A stretch of DNA of 13,285 bases from Theodoxus fluviatilis. Lineage: Eukaryota > Mollusca > Gastropoda > Cycloneritida > Neritidae. This document shows positions 1 to 7,496 of the stretch, piece after piece. A program made the translations under genes and the position numbers. The notes beneath the pieces were generated by a model, which saw only the letters and a list, made by a program, of their open reading frames with translations, had not been told where the DNA came from and did not search any database. The stretch lies in the NCBI GenBank assembly GCA_034096865.1, contig JAWQFJ010000518.1:50915-64199 (forward strand). Reading direction: 5' to 3'. The stretch's first letter is position 1. Every line of letters starts with the position of its first letter.

Positions 1-498
1 AAGCAAGGAGCTTTACCACTCTACATGGAGATATTGCAGAAAGCAAGAAGCTTGACCACTCTACATGGAGATACTGCGGAAAGCAAGGAGCTTGACCTCT
101 CTACATGGAGATACTGCGGAAAGCAAGGAGCTTTACCACTCTACATGGAGATACTGTGAAAAGCAAGGAGCTTGACCACTCTACATGGAGATACTGCGGA
201 AAGCAAGAAGCTTGACCACTCTACATGGAGATACTGCGGAAAGCAAGGAGCTTGACCACTCTACATGGAGATACTGCGGAAAGCAAGGAGGTTGACCACT
301 CCTCATGGAGATACTGCGAAAAGCAAGGAGCTTGACCACTCTACATGGAGATACTGCGGAAAGCAAGGAGCTTGACCTCTCTACATGGAGATACTGCGGA
401 AAGCAAGGAGCTTGACCACTCTACATGGAGATACTGCGGAAAGCAAGGAGCTTGACCACTCTACATGGAGATACTGCGGAAAGCAAGGAGCTTGACCA
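1..498. repeat. 40-bp tandem repeat array (12.45 copies)
   Basis: Twelve consecutive 40-bp units start at 1, 41, 81 and so on to 441, followed by an 18-bp partial unit (481-498). Each unit reads AAGCAAGGAGCTTGACCACT followed by CTACATGGAGATACTGCGGA. Variation is a few substitutions per unit: AAGAAG in units 2 and 6, CTTGACCTCT in units 3 and 10, CTTTACC in units 1 and 4, and a divergent unit 8 with CCTCATGG. No indels are visible, so the period is strict. The array starts at the window edge and probably continues to the left. Long minus-strand open frames across it are a by-product, since 40 is not a multiple of 3. Confidence 0.97.
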
Positions 499-828
499 CA
501 TGCATATGAACATTCGCTAAAGGTGCCCATGTAGTCCAAGAAAAATAAAACTGCACAGAAAAAAGTGGAGTTTTTGGAAGTTTCTTGATTCCAGTAAATG
601 TTTCTCAACATTAAAAAAAATTGTTAAAGGCTTTTTCAGTAAAAAAAATAATGTCATTAATATTTTCAAACAAGCACAGATTAAAGGTGATGACTAAAGA
701 TATTTGTGACAATTAGACCTCAAAACCTATTTTAATGGCTAACTTTCCAATGTTGTCAATTTTGCTGAAATCGCAGTTACTTCATTATATTACACAAACT
801 ATGCCGTTTTGTTTCTTCGCCTTAACAG
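499..828. other. AT-rich intergenic or intronic sequence, nothing recognised
   Basis: After the array comes AT-rich sequence with short A and T runs. I see no convincing coding, RNA or transposon signal. It ends at a pyrimidine-rich stretch followed by a possible splice acceptor (AG at 827-828), which introduces the weak exon candidate listed next. Confidence 0.5.
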
Positions 829-930
829 AAGCAGAAGCAACTCCATTTACTGACCCAAAAAGGCATGACACCAAATGTTACAAACAACTTATGACCCTGG
901 AAAAGTTATTCAAAGAGGGGTTTTTGACAG
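829..930 (+). CDS. candidate internal exon, unknown protein (low confidence)
   Basis: A good acceptor context (pyrimidine-rich GTTTCTTCGCCTTAACAG ending at 828) and a possible donor (CAG|GTCATG at 931) bracket 102 bp. The frame is open and begins GAAGCAGAAGCAACTCC. In the open frame the exon would be symmetric phase 1-1 and encode about 34 charged residues, including DPKRHDTKCYKQ and EKLFKEGFLT. The same frame stays open upstream to an ATG at 735 and downstream to a stop at 987-989, so an unspliced 84-residue ORF is the alternative. I do not recognise the protein. With no partner exon identified, this may be chance. Confidence 0.2.
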
Positions 931-1083
931 GTCATGAGATAGCTACACAACATAAAAAATTCACCATGAAACTTGAAATCTTTAGCTAAAGTAAACAGCG
1001 TTGTTGCATGGTAATGAGTGCAAACCCAATTCTGCTACATCTGAATCGATTCTTATTTTCTATGCAAAATCTGACCTCACGAG

Positions 1084-1483
1084 GCCAACTCTTGCAATTT
1101 CTCCCTCTTCTCCCTCGACCTTTCGCTCTGCTCTCAAAACTCACCTCTTCTTGAAATCTTTCCCTGATCCTGTCTAAGTTTCTTCATCTTCCTCCCCTCA
1201 CTGTTCTCTTTGTCCTAGCTTGCCTAAGCCCCCTACCCCACCTCCTGTCCCTCCTCCCCCTCTCCCCAGTTACATGGTTTAGCGGTGACGGTGTACATCA
1301 GTTTGTCGAATGTCTGAAGTGAATGTCTGAGTCTTATGTTATTAAGTTTATTAAGTTGTGCTTGAGGTGATTGACTGTTATTGTATATTGTAATGGTTGT
1401 GTATCTATGCGCCTTGAGCATGTCTTAACTCATTGGTAAAGCGCTTTAGAAATCCACACATTATTATTATTATTATTATTATT
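1084..1483 (+). mobile_element. 3' end of a 5'-truncated LINE with (ATT)n tail
   Basis: A short frame ending in a TAA stop at 1175-1177 encodes S-P-S-T-F-R-S-A-L-K-T-H-L-F, then L-K-S-F-P-D-P-V. I recognise this F-(R/K)-x-x-L-K-T-H-L-F ending as the C-terminus of many CR1/L2-type reverse transcriptase ORFs. About 280 bp of 3' untranslated sequence follows. It closes with GCGCCTTGAGCATG, a GTAAAGCGCTTTAGAAATCC motif and (ATT)n (1460-1483), the usual 3' structure of such elements. The 5' boundary is approximate. No target duplication was found. A SINE sharing the same tail is less likely, because coding remains are present. Confidence 0.6.
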
Positions 1484-1616
1484 TTTGCCTGCAGCTACAA
1501 AGCTAGTGTGAGCTACTGTCCACGTATGCGGAAGAGTCATTAATTAATATTTCAAAGCAAGCATTATGTCCCACTATCGAATATCTGTGAACAGGATGCT
1601 CTGTTTATTGGATGGA

Positions 1617-1677
1617 GTTTTACGGCTCGTCTGCCTTTGTAGGCTATGTGAGGCTGCTGGGCATAACATCACTAGAA
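1617..1677 (+). repeat. short dispersed repeat, copy 1 (second copy at 11096-11157, minus)
   Basis: These 61 bp align to the reverse complement of 11096-11157 at roughly three quarters identity with one gap, by hand alignment. The shared core is GCCTTTGTAGG, and the ends GTTTTAC and ATCACTAGAA match exactly. Copy 1 runs into a 34-bp minisatellite, while copy 2 abuts a GT microsatellite. This is probably a fragment of an interspersed family; the family is unknown to me. Confidence 0.5.
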
Positions 1678-1800
1678 CACTTGAGAGTACATGCATATAA
1701 CATCACTAGAACACTTGAGAGTACATCATATAACATCACTAGTAGAACACTTGAGAGTACATGCATATAACATCCCTAGAACACTTGAGAGTACATGCAT
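1663..1800. repeat. 34-bp minisatellite, four copies
   Basis: Units begin at 1663, 1697, 1730 and 1767 and contain ATAACATCACTAGAACACTT, then GAGAGTACATGCAT. Unit 2 has lost one G (33 bp). Unit 3 carries a 3-bp insertion (CTAGTAGAAC, 37 bp). Unit 4 has CATCCCTAG. The first unit overlaps the end of the dispersed repeat copy at 1617-1677, so the array probably grew from that sequence. Confidence 0.9.
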
Positions 1801-1817
1801 ATCAAGTCATGACTTCT

Positions 1818-1979
1818 CTATTGTTTCTCCTCGTACTCATGGTGTAGGGAGACATGTCTACTCTGACCCCTGACCCACAGGGAGGCCTTCCCATTGATCT
1901 TGAACTGCACACAACCAGCGTACACATCTTCAATGAAGTGAGGCATTAGCCTGGTAACAATCACAACCAGCGTACACAT
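1818..1979 (-). CDS. candidate coding fragment, unknown protein (minus strand)
   Basis: A minus-strand frame runs from an ATG at 1979-1977 (or 1946-1944) to a TAG at 1820-1818, giving 53 or 42 residues. Its composition looks protein-like: M-P-H-F-I-E-D-V-Y-A-G-C, then V-Q-F-K-I-N-G-K-A-S-L-W-V-R-G-Q-S-R-H and H-H-E-Y-E-E-K-Q. I do not recognise the family. The 5' part is duplicated in tandem (52 bp, 1910-2013). Because 52 is not a multiple of 3, the duplication breaks the upstream frame. It may be an exon of a host gene, a pseudogene fragment or part of an old mobile element. Confidence 0.3.
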   Translation of the reverse strand: MCTLVVIVTRLMPHFIEDVYAGCVQFKINGKASLWVRGQSRHVSLHHEYEEKQ

Positions 1980-2013
1980 CTTCAATGAAGTGAGGCATTA
2001 GCCTGGTAACAAT
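1910..2013. repeat. 52-bp perfect tandem duplication
   Basis: Positions 1910-1961 and 1962-2013 are identical 52-bp units starting CACAACCAGCGTACACATCT and ending GCCTGGTAACAAT, with CAC starting again at 2014. Perfect identity implies a recent duplication. It duplicates the 5' portion of the minus-strand open frame at 1818-1979. Confidence 0.95.
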
Positions 2014-2041
2014 CACATCAAAGCATTCCTTTTTGTTTCAG

Positions 2042-2132
2042 TCAGTGCCACGAAGAAGATAGTTTCACCTCGACCAAGGAGAACCAGTTTTGCCCTCGGT
2101 TTGTTAATCAGCTGTTTAGCAAAATAACTTGA
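2042..2132 (+). CDS. candidate exon, unknown protein (low confidence)
   Basis: A strong acceptor-like sequence (CATTCCTTTTTGTTTCAG ending at 2041) is followed by an open frame encoding Q-C-H-E-E-D-S-F-T-S-T-K-E-N-Q-F and C-P-R-F-V-N-Q-L-F-S-K, ending at TGA 2130-2132. The composition is exon-like, but I see no matching upstream exon and do not recognise the protein. It could be a terminal exon on the plus strand or a chance frame. Confidence 0.18.
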
Positions 2133-3183
2133 AAAGTTCAAAATGGATCCTGATTAAATTTGGTGCTACGTCTGGGCTTCACCCAAGGAAAAATCCACCA
2201 CAGTTTGGAGGTAATCTGTTATCTTGTTAGGGAATTCCAACCAAAAAGAGAAAGTTATATGTTATGCAGTTCGGGAATTGGAACCATGAAGATATATTTT
2301 ACTGCGCAACACCAAGTTGATAATGATTAATGTCAAACTATTGATGATGAGGGCATATGAGTGGCACACTCAGATATTGCTTTTGGCCAATATTAAAATA
2401 ACTTAACTTTGGAGAGTCAGGCCTGGCTAGCAGAAAATGCTGCCTTTATTTACCATGATACAGGCATGGAAGAGCAATGTTGGCCTCCTTGGCGGAAGTT
2501 TGTGTTCTCAGACTCAGACTGCTCCCTAGTTTTCTTGTTGCAGTTCCAACTGGCTTGGCATGTGCTGGTAGAATCGCTGCTGCACTTCTCCTGAAATTCT
2601 CTGTTCACCTCTATTTCTGTTGCTTTTCTTTGTGTCTTGATCAAAGGCAGATATCTAAACCAAATTTCCCCCCACCCCATCCACCCCCGACCCACTTAGT
2701 TTTTTAGCTTTAACTATAGTTGACCTTAGAAGTTTGACAGATTTAATGCTTTTCAGGCTATCTTAATTCAATTGTCAATTTGTACAAATCTTAAACTCTG
2801 TAGAGAAGAGAGTTTCAGAACTTTTTGCAAGGTTGGATAAAAATCTTTCCTAAAAATGTACATCTCGATCAAAGGAATAAAATTCAGCATAAATATGAAT
2901 CCAAATGTTATATATTTTCTTTCTCTGAAACCCATGAAACAAAAATGTGAATCTTATGGCTTATTAGTTATTAGGATCTTTTCCTAAATAACTCTGCACG
3001 AAAGTCTGCATTCAGAGCTCTATGAAGATTTGTTCTAAGTAGAATATTGTTTCATTATCTGGAGAAAAACTTACTCTCTACAAAGAAACTCCTTTCAAAC
3101 TCTGTTTAATAAATAACAAGGAAAAAAAGCAACTAAAGTTAGAGTTATTAGAACTAAAGTATTCCACAGTCCATACACCTATT
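2133..3183. other. about 1 kb of non-coding sequence, nothing recognised
   Basis: AT-rich sequence with scattered short open frames on both strands around 2409-2707. These have no coding character: they overlap one another in several frames, and one crosses a C-rich stretch. I see no splice-bounded exon, RNA gene or repeat boundary until the transposon end at 3184. Confidence 0.5.
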
Positions 3184-3200
3184 CAGTGCTTCAGATTGTT
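3184..3200 (+). repeat. left terminal inverted repeat of the hAT-like element
   Basis: CAGTGCTTCAGATTGTT, exactly complementary to 5778-5794. It is preceded by CTATT at 3179-3183, the left copy of the putative target duplication. Identity with the other end stops immediately after these 17 bp. Confidence 0.85.
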
Positions 3201-3218
3201 TTCAGACTTCATGGGCCC

Positions 3219-3272
3219 AATGACCCATGGCCAGGCAAAATGATGGGTCAATTTTGAAAAACATGGGTCATT
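3219..3272. repeat. left subterminal inverted repeats (ATGACCCAT / ATGGGTCAT)
   Basis: AATGACCCATG at 3219-3229 is perfectly inverted at 3262-3272 (CATGGGTCATT), with a further GATGGGTCA between them at 3242-3250 and CATGGGCCCAATG just before. A set of short inverted and direct copies just inside a TIR is typical of subterminal transposase-binding repeats in hAT elements. Binding is inferred, not shown. Confidence 0.5.
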
Positions 3273-3333
3273 AACAATCAAACCTTCACTTCAAACAGAA
3301 TGAACCTCCACCCCACACATGACACCCCTACAG

Positions 3334-3340
3334 CCCCCCC

Positions 3341-3371
<31 letters not shown>

Positions 3372-3375
3372 ACAA
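3334..3375. repeat. poly(C)24 followed by (CA)n
   Basis: Twenty-four consecutive C residues (3334-3357) run into an alternating CA tract ending at about 3375. It sits inside the hAT-like element, beyond the putative poly(A) signal of its transposase. The exact length is likely unreliable in the assembly. Confidence 0.95.
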
Positions 3376-3444
3376 ATGAATAATTAAAAAAGCAAAAAAT
3401 AAAAAATAAACAAACACATGTCAAGCTGTGTGTCTTTCAGTTGT

Positions 3445-3450
3445 TTTATT
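3445..3450 (-). promoter_or_regulatory. putative poly(A) signal of the transposase remnant
   Basis: TTTATT on the plus strand reads AATAAA on the minus strand. It lies about 335 bp downstream of the transposase stop codon and inside the left TIR, so placement and strand fit the 3' end of the transposase transcript. Confidence 0.4.
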
Positions 3451-3782
3451 GTCTCTTTTGACATTTCGTTCTGTGGACACAGAGTCATGATCACTCAAAA
3501 CCCACTCTATTCTTTCTTGGTAGCATGATGTTTTGTTTAAACAAACTTGGTTTTAGGGCCTAACACAATGAAATCTAACAGAGATCTGCTTCAACCAGTC
3601 AAACACAACACAAAATCACTCCTCTACACACATACACACCACAAAAATGTTGCAGCGAGTCCAAAGAGTTTAGTCTCAACTTGTTTTTTGCCATCCAGCA
3701 AATTACACTCACAAATACACAACAGTCCACAGTATTTTCTTCTGAATAACTCCATCAATAGGTCCTAGGACAGTCTCGTGCC

Positions 3783-4666
3783 CTAGTTCTTCTTGAACAG
3801 GTAGCGGTTGCGACTTTCCGCCCACACCTGCACTGCACGGTTAAAGGGCATGTCCTGGAAGATGGGTCCATCAATGCACACCCTCATCAGCTGGTCACAG
3901 TGTGTGCTAGAGAGTGCATGCTCTCTCCCTCTGTGTTTGGACGTAGTTTTGCACAGAGAACGATCTTTCACAGTCTGCTGTGTGGATGGGCAGTGTCAGG
4001 GCCACAGCTGTCAGCTTCTTTAAATTTGGAAATTCATCAGCTGCAAGGTAGAATTTGGCGATCATCTACCAAAGGGTGAGGAAATCATCTCTGGGAAAGT
4101 GTTCACTGAGAACTGTTCTCTTGAGCAGCCTCCATTCTTGCCAAGTCTCGTCTCTGTTGATGAACGGCTGAGCAGTTTTCAGTGAGCAGTTCTGGCCCTC
4201 GCAGACCCAGGAGTGGGTCTTCTCGTCAGCAAACGGTTGAAGAAGTTTCTCCAATTGTTCCATGCCTGCGTCATCCAGCTTTATCTTGTCAACAAATGAA
4301 ATCGGCCTCATAGCTAGAACGTTGAATGCCTGGAGCAGCTCCGCATCAGGAAATCTCTTATCCAGATTGGAGAGGACTTCTTCTACAAATGAGGGCAGCA
4401 GAGTAGAGGAGACTTTCTGAACCAGAACGGTGATTTTACACTGCTTGTAGGTCTTTTCTTCGAGATCAAAGTCCTGTTTCAGTGCACTCAGGTGTTGACA
4501 AAAGCAGACTTGCACTGCTCCACATGGACATCAGCTTTGGAAGGAGCTAGTAAGAGATAAAAACTAAACAGTTACCGCTTGCTTTATTCTTGCAAAACAT
4601 TGAAGACAACGTCAACTGACGTTGGTTTTCTTCAGTTTCTTTTCTAAGCCTTTTCTTCGGTGGCAT
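3783..4666 (-). pseudogene. hAT-like transposase remnant (N-terminus joined to C-terminal dimerisation domain)
   Basis: The N-terminus starts at ATG 4666-4664 with basic M-P-P-K-K-R-L-R-K and a PIP-box-like Q-L-T-L-S-S-M-F. That frame ends at TAG 4549-4547. The C-terminal part (about 4533-4066) encodes F-V-E-E-V-L-S-N-L-D-K-R-F-P-D-A, then ends at TAG 4068-4066. The same frame continues with P-N-L-K-K-L and T-A-D-C-E-R-S-F-S (ERSFS at 3955-3969), the hallmark hAT dimerisation motif. A frameshift near 3930-3950 leads to C-D-Q-L-M-R-V-C-I-D-G-P and the final stop at 3783. Another frameshift sits near 4490. The zinc-finger and RNase H-like catalytic regions are missing. The closest relatives I know are the hAT family behind ZNF862-like proteins. 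It cannot encode an active transposase. Confidence 0.75.
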
Positions 4667-4792
4667 CTTGATTCCGCACACGTGTGAGAGTCTGTGCAAG
4701 GTAAACTGATAGATGTTCGCTGATTGGTTGTTTGCTGGCTGTTAGCCAATCACACAGAGCGATGCATCGATGCTAGGCAAAGCAGCAGTTTG
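4284..4792. repeat. 509-bp duplicated segment, copy A
   Basis: Matches 5055-5563 at a constant offset of 771 bp with one visible mismatch (A at 4713, C at 5484). It spans part of the transposase C-terminal region, the whole N-terminal exon and the proximal promoter. At 4793 the match stops sharply. The following ~115 bp (to about 4907) is still recognisably related to 5564-5708 but diverged and indel-rich, with shared words such as TACTCCGTGG, ACAGACGG, ATCGATA and TATGACGCGCC. Confidence 0.95.
4722..4751 (-). promoter_or_regulatory. paired CCAAT boxes in inverted orientation upstream of transposase ATG
   Basis: GATTGG (4722-4727) and CCAATC (4746-4751) form an inverted pair about 55-85 bp upstream of the minus-strand ATG, so a CCAAT box is present on each strand. 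The spacing suits a proximal promoter and the arms could also pair. The same sequence is present in the duplicate at about 5493-5522. Function is inferred. Confidence 0.35.
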
Positions 4793-5051
4793 CTGCGTGC
4801 GAGTTGAGGCCGCACGTTTTTCTCGTTTTGTACTCCGTGGGGGCCACAGTGTTTGGTGTTCGTGTTACAGACGGCCTATTATCGATAAAGTTGTTTATGA
4901 CGCGCCTTTCGCTAAAACAACATTCATTATTAAAACCTATTCCAAGTGCTTTTCTCACCCCCTTAAGCACCTCTTTGCTAAAAATTATTTCATGATTCCA
5001 ACATTTTCTCCCCCTTCTTCTTTTTACATTATTTTCCCACATTACCTTTCA

Positions 5052-5054
5052 NNN
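5052..5054. other. assembly gap (NNN)
   Basis: Three N characters separate divergent sequence ending at 5051 from the start of the duplicated segment at 5055. The duplicate starts exactly at the gap edge, which points to a contig join rather than biological sequence. Confidence 0.98.
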
Positions 5055-5437
5055 TCTTGTCAACAAATGAAATCGGCCTCATAGCTAGAACGTTGAATGC
5101 CTGGAGCAGCTCCGCATCAGGAAATCTCTTATCCAGATTGGAGAGGACTTCTTCTACAAATGAGGGCAGCAGAGTAGAGGAGACTTTCTGAACCAGAACG
5201 GTGATTTTACACTGCTTGTAGGTCTTTTCTTCGAGATCAAAGTCCTGTTTCAGTGCACTCAGGTGTTGACAAAAGCAGACTTGCACTGCTCCACATGGAC
5301 ATCAGCTTTGGAAGGAGCTAGTAAGAGATAAAAACTAAACAGTTACCGCTTGCTTTATTCTTGCAAAACATTGAAGACAACGTCAACTGACGTTGGTTTT
5401 CTTCAGTTTCTTTTCTAAGCCTTTTCTTCGGTGGCAT
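5055..5437 (-). pseudogene. second, partial copy of the hAT-like transposase remnant
   Basis: Duplicate of the 5' half of the remnant at 3783-4666: an N-terminal exon from ATG 5437-5435 to TAG 5320-5318, then the start of the C-terminal region (about 5304 downwards), truncated by the N gap. The protein sequence is the same as in copy A over this span, including the PIP-box-like Q-L-T-L-S-S-M-F and the F-V-E-E-V-L-S-N-L-D-K stretch. No part of the ERSFS region is present on this side of the gap. Confidence 0.7.
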
Positions 5438-5563
5438 CTTGATTCCGCACACGTGTGAGAGTCTGTGCAAGGTAAACTGATAGCTGTTCGCTGATTGGTT
5501 GTTTGCTGGCTGTTAGCCAATCACACAGAGCGATGCATCGATGCTAGGCAAAGCAGCAGTTTG
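5055..5563. repeat. 509-bp duplicated segment, copy B
   Basis: Near-identical to 4284-4792 (one mismatch at 5484) and begins immediately after NNN. Its right flank, unlike that of copy A, continues to the true right TIR of the element at 5778-5794. It is either an assembly repeat or haplotype artefact, or one end of a second closely related element copy. Confidence 0.95.
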
Positions 5564-5696
5564 ACTTGACGTTGTCGACGTTTGAGGCCTGTTCATCGGT
5601 TTGGCGTCGGTTTTGGTACTCCGTGGTGTGGCCACATGTGCTTGGTGTGGCTTAGTGGTACAGACGGACCGAGGATCGATACAAGTTGGCGATTTT

Positions 5697-5777
5697 TATG
5701 ACGCGCCCGGTTGGCGCATACACATTGAAAGTAACGCGCCATTCTGATAAAATATGCGCCAATGGCGCGGGCGCGCC
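5697..5777. repeat. right subterminal GGCGCG-rich repeats of the hAT-like element
   Basis: Between the transposase promoter and the right TIR lie several copies of GGCGC/GCGCC-type words: GACGCGCCCGGTTGGCGCAT, TAACGCGCC, ATGCGCCAATGGCGCG and GGCGCGCC. They sit at the same place, just inside the TIR, as the ATGGGTCAT repeats of the left end, but their sequence differs. They are probably subterminal binding repeats; that role is inferred. Confidence 0.45.
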
Positions 5778-5794
5778 AACAATCTGAAGCACTG
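5778..5794 (-). repeat. right terminal inverted repeat of the hAT-like element
   Basis: AACAATCTGAAGCACTG, the perfect reverse complement of 3184-3200, followed at once by CTATT (5795-5799), the second copy of the putative 5-bp target duplication. Confidence 0.85.
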
Positions 5795-5799
5795 CTATT

Positions 5800-6606
<807 letters not shown>

Positions 6607-6607
<1 letters not shown>

Positions 6608-7496
6608 CTGATGAAGAACCCAACTGACTGGTTGTGGTACTGCACCGAGTCAAATTAGGGCAGTCACAATAAATGCTACAGTACTGATGCTTTTTGCTAT
6701 TCACTAGTTTCTGCTCATCAAATACACAATAAAATAAAAGTATCTACCAAAACACTCCACGTGGTTTCAAAATATCACAAGCATCCACATCAGCAATCCC
6801 AGTATCAAAATGTTCAGATCAAACAATGCAATATAATTTGAGCACACATTTCATTAAAAAATGTCAGCCTCTCTTTGAAACCTCAAGAGAAGCAATCTGC
6901 GACTTGTGTCACCGAAGATGGCTATTTAAAGTTTATTCATATCTCCACTAGCAGGGGGGAGAGTGGGGCGGGGTCACATTGGGACGGGTGGAGGGAGGGG
7001 TCAAGGGTTAACTGCTAAGGGCAGTGACCTACGGTGAGGGCGGGACGCGGTCGAAGGAAAACGCACTGTTTACATTGACGACAAGTTGCCAGCATTTTCA
7101 TCCGTCCTCATCGTTTCCTGCGGCTTCCCCTGGGATGAGATGCGCTCGGCTGCACCCTGCCAGGCAAGCTACAGGCGCACTATTCACAAGTGGACTGGCG
7201 GCATCTTACGCCCCGACCCCAAACACAACTTGTGCCAGCAACTCGCATACTTGAAATGCCTACCACCCACACCCGACTATAAAACCATACCAGGACTATA
7301 TGGATAGTTTACCGCGTACAGCAAGTACATGGATTTAATTCTGCGTGTTTAACAGCTACAATTTTACATTTAAAAGTCCCCAGGCGACGATAACATAAAG
7401 GGCTAGAAGACGAGCTCGAGCTAAGACATTCTTGAGAAGGCAAGCAAATTCCTCGGATGTGCAAACCCGGTTTAGTCAAGCGAAATGAGTTCTTAC
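6607..7496 (-). other. RPS6KA: second intron of the RSK gene (5' part), no exons seen
   Basis: If the RSK exon call is right, everything below the GTAAG donor at 7496-7492 on the minus strand is intron until the next exon, which I cannot find in this window. The intron would then contain the microsatellites and the transposon. The stretch holds a G-rich tract (6954-7000). The overlapping plus-strand open frames at about 7024-7307 have no recognisable protein. Confidence 0.45.
6954..7000 (+). other. candidate G-quadruplex tract
   Basis: Seven runs of three or more G occur within 47 bp (6954-6959, 6965-6968, 6970-6973, 6981-6983, 6986-6988, 6993-6995, 6997-7000) with loops of 1-7 bases, satisfying the usual G3+N1-7 pattern. 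It lies on the template strand of the RSK intron. Folding is inferred from pattern only. Confidence 0.5.

Larger units (their letters stand above)
3184..5794 (-). mobile_element. hAT-like DNA transposon, internally deleted, with TIRs and 5-bp TSD
   Basis: The ends are perfect 17-bp inverted repeats: CAGTGCTTCAGATTGTT at 3184-3200 and its reverse complement at 5778-5794. Both are flanked directly by CTATT (3179-3183 and 5795-5799), which reads as a 5-bp target duplication. Inside, on the minus strand, lie a transposase N-terminal exon (ATG at 4666-4664) and a hAT-type C-terminal dimerisation region ending at 3783. Most hAT elements make 8-bp duplications; I recall some hAT subgroups with 5 bp, so a 5-bp duplication is unusual but not disqualifying. 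The element holds an N gap (5052-5054) and a 509-bp near-identical repeat, so its real length is uncertain: 2611 bp as assembled, or about 1840 bp if the repeat is an artefact. Confidence 0.8.

Noticed and set aside
1..498. Possible CRISPR array (also 13097-13285)
   Set aside because: Units are contiguous with no unique spacers, and the sequence is eukaryotic; these are plain tandem repeats.
2409..2707. Three overlapping open frames of 61-81 residues
   Set aside because: All are in different frames over the same bases with low-complexity C-rich ends; no coding evidence.
4773..5084. Open frames on both strands at 4770-5084
   Set aside because: They cover the transposase promoter flank and run up to or across the N gap; no protein similarity seen.
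7024..7307. Two overlapping plus-strand frames, one encoding C-G-F-P-W-D-E-M-R-S-A-A-P
   Set aside because: Overlap in two frames, no recognised family and no clear splice sites; they lie inside the proposed RSK intron. Kept only as a weak possibility.
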